Assembly (NCBI RefSeq): GCF_009695865.1
Contig: NZ_VUNB01000004.1
Span: 62,001 to 126,000, forward strand
DNA: 64,000 bases
Direction of reading: 5' to 3'
DNA from: Allobaileyella intestinalis
GTDB lineage: Bacteria; Bacillota; Clostridia; Peptostreptococcales; Anaerovoracaceae
The notes beneath the pieces are model-generated. The model did no database searches and had not been told where the DNA came from. It saw only the letters and a program-made list of their open reading frames with translations. The position numbers and the translations under genes are program-made. Numbering within the stretch: position 1 is the stretch's first letter; every line of letters begins with the position of its first letter. Of this stretch, positions 18,467 through 26,595 are shown piece by piece.

Positions 18467-18503
18467 TTTATCCTGATTTTATCTGATTTTGCTTGAAATA
18501 GTA

Positions 18504-18532
18504 TTGACATAATTAAAATGGTATAGTACACT
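18504..18532 (+). promoter_or_regulatory. Sigma-A promoter of rplU-rpmA
   Basis: TTGACA (18504-18509), a 17-base spacer and TACACT (18527-18532). An overlapping TATAGT is at 18522 but too close to the -35. Confidence 0.65.
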
Positions 18533-18539
18533 TCAATAG

Positions 18540-18620
18540 TTAGCCGCGCGAGACGGGTTTGTTTAAGTATGCAAATAATTTGCATCACCTGTGATAGGCG
18601 AGTCTGGATTGAGGAGGAAT
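18540..18620 (+). ncRNA. Candidate L21 leader (ribosomal protein autoregulatory RNA)
   Basis: The 5' untranslated region of rplU is folded in appearance: ATGCAAA/TTTGCAT make a perfect hairpin with a three-base loop, CCT/AGG form a small hairpin, and AGAC near 18552 can pair with GTCT near 18603 to close the set. Known Firmicute rplU operons carry an L21 leader in this position. The match is by position and foldability, not by an aligned consensus. Confidence 0.5.
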
Positions 18621-18627
18621 ATTTATA

Positions 18628-19092
18628 ATGTACGCAATTATCGAGACAGGTGGCAAGCAGTACAGAGTCCAGGAGGGTGATGTACTGAAGGTTGAGAAGC
18701 TTAACGCAGCTGCTGGACAGAAGGTATACTTCAACGTTCTTGCCATTAATAATGGAGAGCTTGTTACTGGTAAGCCATATGTTGAGAACTGTGCTGTAGA
18801 GGCAGAGGTTCTCGGACAGGGCAAGGGTGACAAGGTAGTTATTTTCAAATATAAGGCAAAGAAGGACTACAGAAAGAAGAACAGCCACAGACAGCCTTAC
18901 ACAGAGGTTAAAGTTACTGCTCTCGGAGTTGAGCCTTCAGAGGCTCCTGTAGCTGAGGCTGCATCATCTGATGCAAAGGCAAACATTAACATGAAGAAAG
19001 CAGAGCTTCTTGAGATTGCTGAGGGAATGGGACTTGAGGTAAGCAGCAAGGCTACTAAGGCAGAGATCCTCGCAGCAATTGAAGCTAACTAG
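18628..19092 (+). CDS. rplU: Ribosomal protein bL21 with C-terminal HeH/LEM-like extension
   Basis: Residues 1 to about 105 are a normal bL21 ([14 protein letters not shown] at the start, [14 protein letters not shown] at the end). The protein then continues for about 50 residues instead of stopping. An Ala/Glu/Ser-rich linker leads to a segment beginning [16 protein letters not shown] and ending [11 protein letters not shown], which resembles the helix-extended-loop-helix fold of HeH/LEM, SAP and Rho-N domains that bind nucleic acid. The frame is uninterrupted and ends 32 bases before rpmA, so it is not a frameshift artefact. The start follows GAGGAGG. Confidence 0.95.
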   Translation: MYAIIETGGKQYRVQEGDVLKVEKLNAAAGQKVYFNVLAINNGELVTGKPYVENCAVEAEVLGQGKGDKVVIFKYKAKKDYRKKNSHRQPYTEVKVTALGVEPSEAPVAEAASSDAKANINMKKAELLEIAEGMGLEVSSKATKAEILAAIEAN

Positions 19093-19124
19093 TCTGAATT
19101 TGTTCTGCATAAGGGAGGTATCAA

Positions 19125-19385
19125 ATGTCAAGTAAAAAAGGAGTAGGAAGTTCCAAGAACGGTCGTGATTCTGAGGCGAAGCGTCTGGGACTCAAGATTG
19201 GCGCAGGTCAGTATGTAACAGCTGGAAGCATTCTTGTCAGACAGCGTGGAACAAAGTTCCACCCTGGTAACAACGTTGGTATTGGCGGAGACGATACTCT
19301 GTTTGCCAAGATCGACGGAACTGTAAAGTTCGAGAGATATGACAAGAAGAGAAAGAAAGTCAGCGTTTACAACGTAGAGGCTTAA
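19125..19385 (+). CDS. rpmA: Ribosomal protein bL27, short N-terminus
   Basis: An 86-residue large-subunit protein near the peptidyl-transferase centre, starting [16 protein letters not shown]. Most Firmicutes make bL27 with an N-terminal extension (MLRLDLQFFA in Bacillus subtilis) removed by the protease Prp, whose gene lies between rplU and rpmA. Here both the extension and the prp gene are missing, and translation begins one residue before the mature SKKG end. The start is fixed by GGGAGG eight bases upstream. Confidence 0.97.
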   Translation: MSSKKGVGSSKNGRDSEAKRLGLKIGAGQYVTAGSILVRQRGTKFHPGNNVGIGGDDTLFAKIDGTVKFERYDKKRKKVSVYNVEA

Positions 19386-19394
19386 GCAGTTTTG

Positions 19395-19424
19395 ACGGTT
19401 CCTGAACAGGAACCGTTTTTTGAT
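19395..19424 (+). terminator. Terminator after rpmA
   Basis: ACGGTTCC, loop TGAACA, GGAACCGT followed by TTTTT. The obg gene starts only about 15 bases later, so read-through may also supply obg. Confidence 0.85.
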
Positions 19425-19439
19425 TTTTAAGGAGATTCA

Positions 19440-20726
19440 ATGTTTGTTGATAGGGCTGAAATTGTAATCGCTTCCGGAAAGGGAGGCAACGGTGCAGTTA
19501 CGTTCCGCCACGATCCATTTGTGCCTGACGGAGGCCCGGACGGCGGAGACGGCGGAGACGGGGGAAGTATCGTTTTCGTTGCAGATTCTAACCTGAGAAC
19601 CCTTATGGACTTCAAGTATCAGCGCAGATACGAGGCTGAAAAGGGTCAGAACGGAATGAAGAGGAAGAAGTACGGCAAGAAAGGACAGGATCTTGTTATT
19701 AAAGTTCCTGTAGGTACTCTTATTATAGATAAAGAATCCGGACTCCTCATGAAGGACATGGATCACGCCGGCGCTAAACTGGTTGCCGCAAAAGGCGGCA
19801 AGGGTGGCAAGGGAAACGTACACTTCAAGAATTCAATCAGAAGGGCTCCAAACTTTGCGGAAGCTGGTACAGAAGGAATTGAAAGAAGCGTAATACTTGA
19901 GCTTAAGCTCATCGCTGATGTGGGACTTCTTGGTTTTCCAAATGTCGGGAAGTCAACACTCCTTTCTGTTGCTACAAGTGCCAGACCTAAGATAGCTGAT
20001 TATCACTTTACTACAATTGACCCTAATCTTGGCGTTGTGGATATGGGAGATCAGAGCTTTGTCATGGCCGATATTGCCGGAATAATTGAAGGAGCACATC
20101 AGGGGCTTGGCCTTGGATTTAAGTTCCTCAAACACATCGAGAGAACTAAGGTGCTGGTACATGTTGTTGACGTTTCCGGACTTGAAGGAAGGGACCCTGT
20201 TGAAGATTACATCAAGATCAACAATGAGCTGAGAGAGTATGATCCTTCACTTCTTGATAAACCGCAAATCGTAGCCGCAAATAAAGTTGATCTGGTAACG
20301 GACAGAACAAAGGTAGATGAACTGAAGAACTACGTAAAGGCTGAAGGAAAATCTTTCTTTGAGATATCAGCAGCTACCCGCTCTGGCATCGATTCACTTC
20401 TGAAAGAAGTACTTTACAGGATCAATACCTACGTGCCATCTGAAAAACCTGAAATGGAGATGTTCGATTTCAGCGCTGATGAAAACCGGGGAGCAGAGTA
20501 TCGGGAAATACGTGGATATAAGGATAAGGACGGAGTTTACGTTCTGGAGGGCAAGCAGCTCACAAAGATATTCAATTCCACCAATTTCAACGATATGGGA
20601 TCTATGAGATATCTTTACAGGTATATTTCAGACAGAGGCGGCATCAAACAGCTGATAAAACTCGGACTCAAAGAAGGGGACACTGTCCGCATTGAAAACT
20701 ACGAGTTTGAATACACAGAAGAATAA
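19440..20726 (+). CDS. obg: GTPase Obg/CgtA
   Basis: A 428-residue ribosome-assembly and stress GTPase. The glycine-rich Obg fold (GGNGAVTFRHDPFVPDGGP, GGKGGKGN) fills the first 155 residues. The G domain has GFPNVGKS, DIAG and NKVD. The C-terminal OCT domain (about 345-428) is present. Start follows AAGGAG. It completes the standard rplU-rpmA-obg block. Confidence 0.97.
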   Translation: MFVDRAEIVIASGKGGNGAVTFRHDPFVPDGGPDGGDGGDGGSIVFVADSNLRTLMDFKYQRRYEAEKGQNGMKRKKYGKKGQDLVIKVPVGTLIIDKESGLLMKDMDHAGAKLVAAKGGKGGKGNVHFKNSIRRAPNFAEAGTEGIERSVILELKLIADVGLLGFPNVGKSTLLSVATSARPKIADYHFTTIDPNLGVVDMGDQSFVMADIAGIIEGAHQGLGLGFKFLKHIERTKVLVHVVDVSGLEGRDPVEDYIKINNELREYDPSLLDKPQIVAANKVDLVTDRTKVDELKNYVKAEGKSFFEISAATRSGIDSLLKEVLYRINTYVPSEKPEMEMFDFSADENRGAEYREIRGYKDKDGVYVLEGKQLTKIFNSTNFNDMGSMRYLYRYISDRGGIKQLIKLGLKEGDTVRIENYEFEYTEE

Positions 20727-20731
20727 AGTAA

Positions 20732-20772
20732 CAGGGCGTACCGGACTTGCTGTCAGGACGCCCTGCTTTGTT
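20732..20772. terminator. Bidirectional terminator between obg and the Spo0A-C gene
   Basis: CAGGGCGT (20732-20739) and ACGCCCTG (20758-20765) form an eight-base stem, followed on the plus strand by CTTTGTT. It lies between convergent genes. Confidence 0.65.
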
Positions 20773-21319
20773 ATTCTTCATCAGGAATTTCATTTACGCC
20801 GGATTCATCTCTGGCAAATGACGGAATCAAAGTGGTAATGTCAACAGGTGATGTCTGAAGTGCCTGATGCAGCAGTAGGGTTGCTCCATACAGATATTCA
20901 CTGTTGGTTGGTCTGTGGTCAAACTGGAACATGGCGTTGAGAGGATTCTGGTTAACCTGTTCTTCTTCTTCAAGGACTTTGCCGACAATGTCTCTATGGG
21001 TGAACCATGCCCATTTTATGGCGTTTCGAATGCCTGTCTCTACAGATGCACTGGAGACATTATATTGAGATGCGATGGCCGGGTAGATCAGTTTTGTCAA
21101 TCCCCCTTGTGACTGACCGCAGAAATACAAGATGATCATTGCTTCAGTTATGTATTGGTACCCCTTAAAACGGAATGAGATACAGCTTTCAGCAATAATC
21201 CTTCTGCTTGCGTAACTGAGAGTCTCAAGAAGGTCTCTGTCCTGAATGAGTAGTTCCAATCTGCAGGAGTGGCAAAGGCGCTTTTTTGACAGCAAGCATT
21301 TAATGTGATCAGTCTTCAT
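20771..21319 (-). CDS. Stand-alone Spo0A C-terminal-domain-like protein
   Basis: A 182-residue protein. Residues from about 50 to 115 (starting GYQYITEAMIILY, then TKLIYPAIASQYNVSSASVETGIRNAI) follow the pattern of the Spo0A DNA-binding effector domain. The phosphoacceptor receiver domain that normally precedes it is missing. In its place is a short N-terminal stretch with three cysteines (C8, C16, C19), the last two as CHSC, which might bind metal. The C-terminal 60 residues match nothing I know. The start ATG follows AAAGGAG. It could be a regulator of unknown signal; a role in sporulation is not implied by the sequence. Confidence 0.7.
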   Translation of the reverse strand: MKTDHIKCLLSKKRLCHSCRLELLIQDRDLLETLSYASRRIIAESCISFRFKGYQYITEAMIILYFCGQSQGGLTKLIYPAIASQYNVSSASVETGIRNAIKWAWFTHRDIVGKVLEEEEQVNQNPLNAMFQFDHRPTNSEYLYGATLLLHQALQTSPVDITTLIPSFARDESGVNEIPDEE

Positions 21320-21374
21320 ATAATGAACTCCTTTCTAATAGACAATGTGTCGACTGATTACAAGGGATGTATTA

Positions 21375-22004
21375 TCATACGGTCACATGATCTTTCAGAT
21401 TATTGAAAGTAACTGTGCCGATACCCTTCACTGATTTAAGGTCTTCTACAGATTCAAATCTGCTGGTCCCGCGATATTCGATTATTCTGTCAGCCATAAC
21501 CTGGCCAATACCATTTAGTGACATCAACTGTTCTTTTGTTGCCTTGTTAAGATTCACTTTTCCATCAGCAGTAATGCCCTCATCTCCCCCTGAAGAGCCT
21601 TCCTGTGAATCAGAAGACTGAGATTTTGAAGGAATCAGAATCTTATCTCCGTCTTTCACGAATGATGCCTGATTAACAGCATCAATATCTGCGTCTTCAG
21701 ACAATCCTCCGGCTTTTTCTATGACCTGGAAAAGTCTTGTTTTCTCATTTGCTTTATAAACTCCTGGGGAATTAACGGCACCGCTTATGTCAACGTAGAA
21801 AGATACGGGAGCAGATTCCTTCACATGGGAAGAGTCTTGCTTTATGGTGACGGCTTCTGTTTTGCTCTGATGTATTCGAAGACCGGCGGCAACAGCCAGT
21901 ATGAATACTATCAGGAGAACTTTAAAAAATAACTTGCGGTTGCGGTTTATTTGCTCAAATATTTTCTGAAATACCGGCTGATCAGCAGTGTGTTTAGTGT
22001 ACAT
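21375..22004 (-). CDS. comEA: ComEA-family DNA-binding competence protein
   Basis: A 209-residue membrane-anchored protein. One membrane segment (about residues 26-43) is followed by an SLBB domain (FYVDISGAVNSPGVYK to GDKILIPSK), a Ser/Gly linker and a C-terminal pair of helix-hairpin-helix motifs (VNLNKATKEQLMSLNGIG, SVKGIGTVTFNNL). In transformable Gram-positives ComEA binds incoming DNA outside the membrane. The start at 22004 is chosen for AGGAGGAG upstream; a longer frame lacks a ribosome site. No comEC or comEB is in the window. Confidence 0.9.
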   Translation of the reverse strand: MYTKHTADQPVFQKIFEQINRNRKLFFKVLLIVFILAVAAGLRIHQSKTEAVTIKQDSSHVKESAPVSFYVDISGAVNSPGVYKANEKTRLFQVIEKAGGLSEDADIDAVNQASFVKDGDKILIPSKSQSSDSQEGSSGGDEGITADGKVNLNKATKEQLMSLNGIGQVMADRIIEYRGTSRFESVEDLKSVKGIGTVTFNNLKDHVTV

Positions 22005-22460
22005 TGACTCCTCCTGGCCGGGACGCTGATGTGTTTTTAGATTAATACAAAACCGGGATAAAGGCAATAGTACTTATTAGGTGTTATATGACTTTGAGTT
22101 AAGTGAAATCGTAATTATTTAGATTTGCTTTGTGATATATGTGATTGATTCCGTCCAGTAAATGACTGGATTTATTTAGTGATATAAATCTTACGTTTTA
22201 AGATATTACCCTCACAAGCCGGACGGTTACTGCTGATTATGCATTTTTTTAATACAATAAAATTTGCATAATGCACGAAAAACAATCTGCACAATTGTGG
22301 AAACCTACAAATTAGGGACGTGAAAATATACGCTCTTCACAATAATTTTGTTGTATTACCTTATTTCTGATGGTAAACTTACTGTAGTTTGCGAAGGCAC
22401 AGAGATATTATTCATCTGTTATTTGAAAGGGCTTTTTCATATAAGCAAAAGGTGATACCT
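22005..22460. promoter_or_regulatory. Divergent regulatory region between comEA and nifJ
   Basis: A 456-base AT-rich gap. Near its right end TTGTAT (22351-22356), a 17-base spacer and TGG-TAAACT (22374-22379) make a plausible promoter for nifJ with a 75-base leader. An inverted repeat TTATGCA (22237-22243) / TGCATAA (22265-22271) and a palindrome CACAATTGTG near 22297 lie upstream of it. I recognise no Rex or riboswitch consensus and no small gene. Confidence 0.45.
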
Positions 22461-25400
22461 ATGGGAAATTTCTTAAAAAGACAGCAAAAAACCATGGACG
22501 GCAACACAGCAGCTGCTCATGTTGCATATGCATTTTCTGAAGTTGCGGCAATTTACCCGATTACGCCATCTTCAGTAATGGCAGAGGACGTTGATGCATG
22601 GGCTACCCAGGGCAGGAAGAATCTGTTCGGCCAGCAGGTTAAGGTGCTGGAAATGCAGTCCGAAGGAGGAGCAGCAGGTGCTGTACATGGTTCTCTGAAT
22701 ACAGGTGCATTAACTTCTACATTTACAGCAAGTCAGGGACTTCTGCTGATGATACCGAATATGTATAAGATCGCTGGAGAACAGCTCCCAGGCGTCTTTC
22801 ATGTTGCAGCCAGGGCTCTGACTACCCATGCACTTTCAATTTTCGGAGATCACTCAGACGTAATGGCAACAAGGGCAACGGGATTCGCCATGCTGAGTTC
22901 AAACAGCCCTCAGGAAGTAATGGATCTGGCAGCTGTTGCACATCTGGGCGCAGTTAAGGCCAGCATGCCGGTTCTTCATTTCTTTGACGGATTCCGTACA
23001 AGCCATGAACAGCAGAAGATCGGAGTATGGGATTATGAGACTTTGGGAGAAATGCTGGACTGGGATAAAGTAAAGGAATTTAAAGCTGCTGCCAGCAATC
23101 CTCTCCATCCTCATATGGTGGGATCTGCCGAACAGCCGGAAACATTTTTCCAGCACACTGAAGCGAGAAATCAGGACTACATCGACTCTGTGGAAGTGTT
23201 CAAGGGCGTAATGGACCAGGTAAACGAGAAGCTGGGGACAGACTATGCACCGTTCAATTACTATGGTGCACCTGATGCTGAAGAAGTAATTATAGCTATG
23301 GGATCAGTCTGCGAGGCGGCAGAAGAGGTAGTTGATTATCTGAACAAAAAGGGAAGAAAGACAGGCCTTATTAAAGTAAGACTGTACAGACCTTTCTCCA
23401 GCAAGTATCTCCTCAAGGTGATTCCATCTACAGTTAAGACGATTTCTGTTCTTGACAGAACGAAGGAACCTGGTTCAGCAGGAGAACCTCTGTATCTGGA
23501 TGTTGTCACAGCTCTCAGTGATTCTGAGTTCAGTGGAGTAAGAGTCTTCCGCGGCCGCTATGGACTGGGATCAAAAGATACTCAGCCTGGTGACATCATC
23601 GCATGTTATGACAATATGATAAGCCAGGAGCCTAAGAAAGAGTTCACCCTGTCAATTACAGATGATGTGACTAATCTTTCACTTCCAAGGCTTTCAAATC
23701 CTGATACGTCTGCGCCGGGAACTGTTGCGTGCAAGTTCTGGGGTCTTGGAGCTGATGGTACAGTTGGCGCCAACAAGAACAGTGTAAAAATCATTGGAGA
23801 CAACACGGATAAGTACGTTCAGGCTTACTTCCAGTACGATTCAAAGAAATCAGGAGGACTGACGATTTCCCATTTGAGGTTTGGCGACCACCCGATTCAT
23901 TCTACATATTATGTAAATAATGCTTCGTTTATCGCCTGCCACAATCCTTCATACATGAGCAAATACGATATTGTTTCCGATGTAAATCCAGGGGGACAGT
24001 TCCTGCTCAACTGCCCGTGGTCTGATGAGGAACTTGATGAAAAGCTTCCAGCAAAGACCAAGAGATATATTGCTCAGAATAATATTCAGTTCTATACCTG
24101 CGACGCCAGCAGAATAGCAACTGAGATAGGCCTGGGTTCCACAAGAACAAATACAGTGCTCCAGTCGGCATTCTTCAAGATTACAGGCATAATTCCGGAA
24201 GACAAGGCTGTTGAGTCTATGAAGGAAGCAATCAGAAAGACTTATGGCAGAAAGGGCCAGAAGATTGTTGACATGAACTGTGAAGCTGTTGACAGAGGTG
24301 TTACAGGTGCTCACAAGGTCAACGTTCCTGAAAGCTGGAAGAACGCTTCAGATGACAAGGCAGCAGAGCCGTTAAAATCAGAAAATCCTGTACTGTGCAA
24401 GTATCTGAATGATGTTCTTGTACCAACTTCAGCACAGAAGGGTGATGATATTCCTGTTTCCAAGTTCCTGGCTACAAAGAACGGTATTCTGCCATCTGGA
24501 ACATCAGCCTTTGAGAGGAGAGGTGTTGCAGCTTCTGTTCCCGTATGGATAAAGGAGAACTGTGTTGAGTGCAACATTTGCTCATATGTTTGCCCTCATG
24601 CTGCAATAAGACCGTTTGCAGTAACTAAGGAAGAGGCTGCTTCCAGCGGTGCTGTAACAGATCCGCTGAAGATCGAGCCTGATTACGACTTTACTATAAC
24701 TGTATCTACTCTGGACTGTGTTGGATGCGGATCCTGTGCAGATTCCTGCATTGCCAAGGACAAGGCTCTCAAGATGGTTCCATTTGAAAGTCCGGAGGCC
24801 CAGGCTCAGCAGGCAGTATTCGATTATTGCAAGGAACATGTGGGAAGCAAAGGGCTTGGCAATTCAAGGACGGTTGTCAATGTAGGATTCCAGAAGCCAT
24901 ATCTGGAGTTCTCAGGCGCCTGCCCTGGATGTGGTGAGACACCATATGCAAGACTTGTTACCCAGCTGTTCGGAAACAGAATGATAGTAGCCAACGCAAC
25001 AGGTTGCTCTTCTATCTGGGGTTGTTCAGCTCCTTCCACTCCTTATACAGTGGATAAAGATGGAAGAGGACCTTCCTGGTCTAATTCACTGTTTGAGGAC
25101 AATGCTGAGTTCGGCCTTGGAATGGCAGTTTCTGTAAAGACAAGAAGAAACGAAATGAAGGCCGTTGTAGAAAGACTTGCCGAGAAGCCGGAATTTAAAG
25201 AGCCGGCAAAGGCTTGGCTGGAAAACATGAACGACAGCGAAGGTTCCCAGGAAGCTGGCGATAAGCTGTTGGAAGCTGTTTCCAGATCCGGTGATGCTGA
25301 TGCAGCATATGTTGTTGAAAACAGGGATATGCTGATCAAGCCGTCAATGTGGATTTTCGGCGGAGACGGCTGGGCTTACGACATCGGATACGGCGGTCTT

Positions 25401-26003
25401 GACCATGCCATTGCATCAGGTGAGAATATAAACATTCTTGTATTTGATACAGAGGTATATTCAAACACAGGAGGACAGGCATCCAAGGCTACTCCAACAG
25501 GATCAATTGCCCAGTTTGCTGCTGGTGGAAAGCCTACAGCAAAGAAGAATCTCGGTACCATGGCAATGTCATATGGCTATGTATATGTAGCTCAGATTGC
25601 AATGGGAGCAAACCCGAATCAGGCCCTGAAGGCTATTAAAGAAGCTGAAGCATATGATGGCCCTTCACTGATAATCGCTTACTCACCATGCATCAACCAC
25701 GGTATCAAGACTGGAATGTGCACAGCTATGGCTGAGATGAAGAAGGCTGTAAAGGCAGGATACTGGAATCTGTACAGATACAATCCTTCTGCAGAAGCAA
25801 AGGGAAAGAATCCTTTGACCATTGACAGCCAGGAGCCGTCAGCAGATTACAGAGAATTCCTGATGGGCGAGGTACGTTACAGTTCACTGGCACAGGCAGA
25901 CAGCGAACATGCTGAGGAGCTTTTTGAGAAAGCATCTGCTGAAGCCTCCAGAAGATACGAAGATCTTGTAAGGAGAAAAGAATCTTTTAACAGTAACAAG
26001 TAG
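22461..26003 (+). CDS. nifJ: Pyruvate:ferredoxin (flavodoxin) oxidoreductase
   Basis: A 1180-residue single-chain enzyme that converts pyruvate and CoA to acetyl-CoA, CO2 and reduced ferredoxin, the hub of anaerobic pyruvate metabolism. Domain order is standard: pyrimidine-binding domain (YPITPSSVMAE), CoA-binding region, gamma domain, two ferredoxin clusters (CVECNICSYVCP and CVGCGSCADSC), then the thiamin-diphosphate domain (CPGCGETPYARL, GDGWAYDIGYGGLDH, NTEVYSNTGGQ-like). In the second cluster the usual proline after the fourth cysteine is isoleucine. The start at 22461 is supported by AAAAGGTGAT. It is flanked by its own promoter and a strong terminator. Confidence 0.97.
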   Translation: MGNFLKRQQKTMDGNTAAAHVAYAFSEVAAIYPITPSSVMAEDVDAWATQGRKNLFGQQVKVLEMQSEGGAAGAVHGSLNTGALTSTFTASQGLLLMIPNMYKIAGEQLPGVFHVAARALTTHALSIFGDHSDVMATRATGFAMLSSNSPQEVMDLAAVAHLGAVKASMPVLHFFDGFRTSHEQQKIGVWDYETLGEMLDWDKVKEFKAAASNPLHPHMVGSAEQPETFFQHTEARNQDYIDSVEVFKGVMDQVNEKLGTDYAPFNYYGAPDAEEVIIAMGSVCEAAEEVVDYLNKKGRKTGLIKVRLYRPFSSKYLLKVIPSTVKTISVLDRTKEPGSAGEPLYLDVVTALSDSEFSGVRVFRGRYGLGSKDTQPGDIIACYDNMISQEPKKEFTLSITDDVTNLSLPRLSNPDTSAPGTVACKFWGLGADGTVGANKNSVKIIGDNTDKYVQAYFQYDSKKSGGLTISHLRFGDHPIHSTYYVNNASFIACHNPSYMSKYDIVSDVNPGGQFLLNCPWSDEELDEKLPAKTKRYIAQNNIQFYTCDASRIATEIGLGSTRTNTVLQSAFFKITGIIPEDKAVESMKEAIRKTYGRKGQKIVDMNCEAVDRGVTGAHKVNVPESWKNASDDKAAEPLKSENPVLCKYLNDVLVPTSAQKGDDIPVSKFLATKNGILPSGTSAFERRGVAASVPVWIKENCVECNICSYVCPHAAIRPFAVTKEEAASSGAVTDPLKIEPDYDFTITVSTLDCVGCGSCADSCIAKDKALKMVPFESPEAQAQQAVFDYCKEHVGSKGLGNSRTVVNVGFQKPYLEFSGACPGCGETPYARLVTQLFGNRMIVANATGCSSIWGCSAPSTPYTVDKDGRGPSWSNSLFEDNAEFGLGMAVSVKTRRNEMKAVVERLAEKPEFKEPAKAWLENMNDSEGSQEAGDKLLEAVSRSGDADAAYVVENRDMLIKPSMWIFGGDGWAYDIGYGGLDHAIASGENINILVFDTEVYSNTGGQASKATPTGSIAQFAAGGKPTAKKNLGTMAMSYGYVYVAQIAMGANPNQALKAIKEAEAYDGPSLIIAYSPCINHGIKTGMCTAMAEMKKAVKAGYWNLYRYNPSAEAKGKNPLTIDSQEPSADYREFLMGEVRYSSLAQADSEHAEELFEKASAEASRRYEDLVRRKESFNSNK

Positions 26004-26028
26004 CAGACTGTTCAATCAGTGATTGTCA

Positions 26029-26053
26029 AGGGACGGCTTTTGCCGTCCCTTTC
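26029..26053 (+). terminator. Terminator after nifJ
   Basis: AGGGACGGC, loop TTTT, GCCGTCCCT, then TTTCT: a nine-base perfect stem. Confidence 0.88.
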
Positions 26054-26172
26054 TATTGGTACCAAATGGAGCAGCCGATGACAAAAATTCCCTCAATCTA
26101 CCTGTAAGAAAAGGGGTTGTGTGGTATCCTATCAGGTAAACAAGTAAATAAACGAAAGGAAATGACCAAATA

Positions 26173-26448
26173 ATGGAGAAGAAAAAGATAGAGCGGATAA
26201 ATGAGCTGGCGAGAATAAAGAAGCAGCGTAAGCTTACTGAAGCGGAAGCAGATGAACAGAAGAAACTCCGGAAGGAATTCCTGGCAGAGATAAGGGCGGA
26301 TTTGAAGGCTACTCTAGACAACATAGAAATTGTTGATAATCCAAAAGAATCAGGAGCAGAAGAAAGAAAGCCTGACTCGGAGCTGGTGGATCATATTTCT
26401 GGTGAGACCATCGATATTCGCGAGTATGAACCGAACAAATTGTCATAA
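26173..26448 (+). CDS. DUF896 (YnzC/YozC) family protein
   Basis: A 91-residue helical protein. The N-terminal RINELARIKKQRKLTEAEADEQ helical hairpin is the DUF896 signature; the function of the family is unknown. In Bacillus the YnzC gene sits next to the SOS genes lexA-yneA-yneB. Here it stands alone between nifJ and alaS. Start after GAAAGGAAATG. The C-terminal half beyond residue 55 is variable and polar. Confidence 0.85.
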   Translation: MEKKKIERINELARIKKQRKLTEAEADEQKKLRKEFLAEIRADLKATLDNIEIVDNPKESGAEERKPDSELVDHISGETIDIREYEPNKLS

Positions 26449-26534
26449 TCAATGCCTTATCGGTCAGGTTATGGGCCATCAGAAGAGTTTTGAAAGTTTT
26501 TTTCCCCTGAAGACTAATATTTGGAGGGGCTTTG

Positions 26535-26564
26535 TATGACAAGAATACTCAAATATAGTATAAT
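26535..26564 (+). promoter_or_regulatory. Candidate promoter of alaS
   Basis: TATGAC (26535-26540), an 18-base spacer and TATAAT (26559-26564). The -10 is perfect, the -35 weak. The 147-base gap is too short for a T-box leader. Confidence 0.45.
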
Positions 26565-26595
26565 TCTATAAGTTTGCAAAATAGGAGATTTTTTC

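Noticed and set aside
26449-26595. Possible T-box leader before alaS
   Set aside because: The gap is only 147 bases, I could not find the conserved T-box sequence, and no terminator/antiterminator pair is visible.
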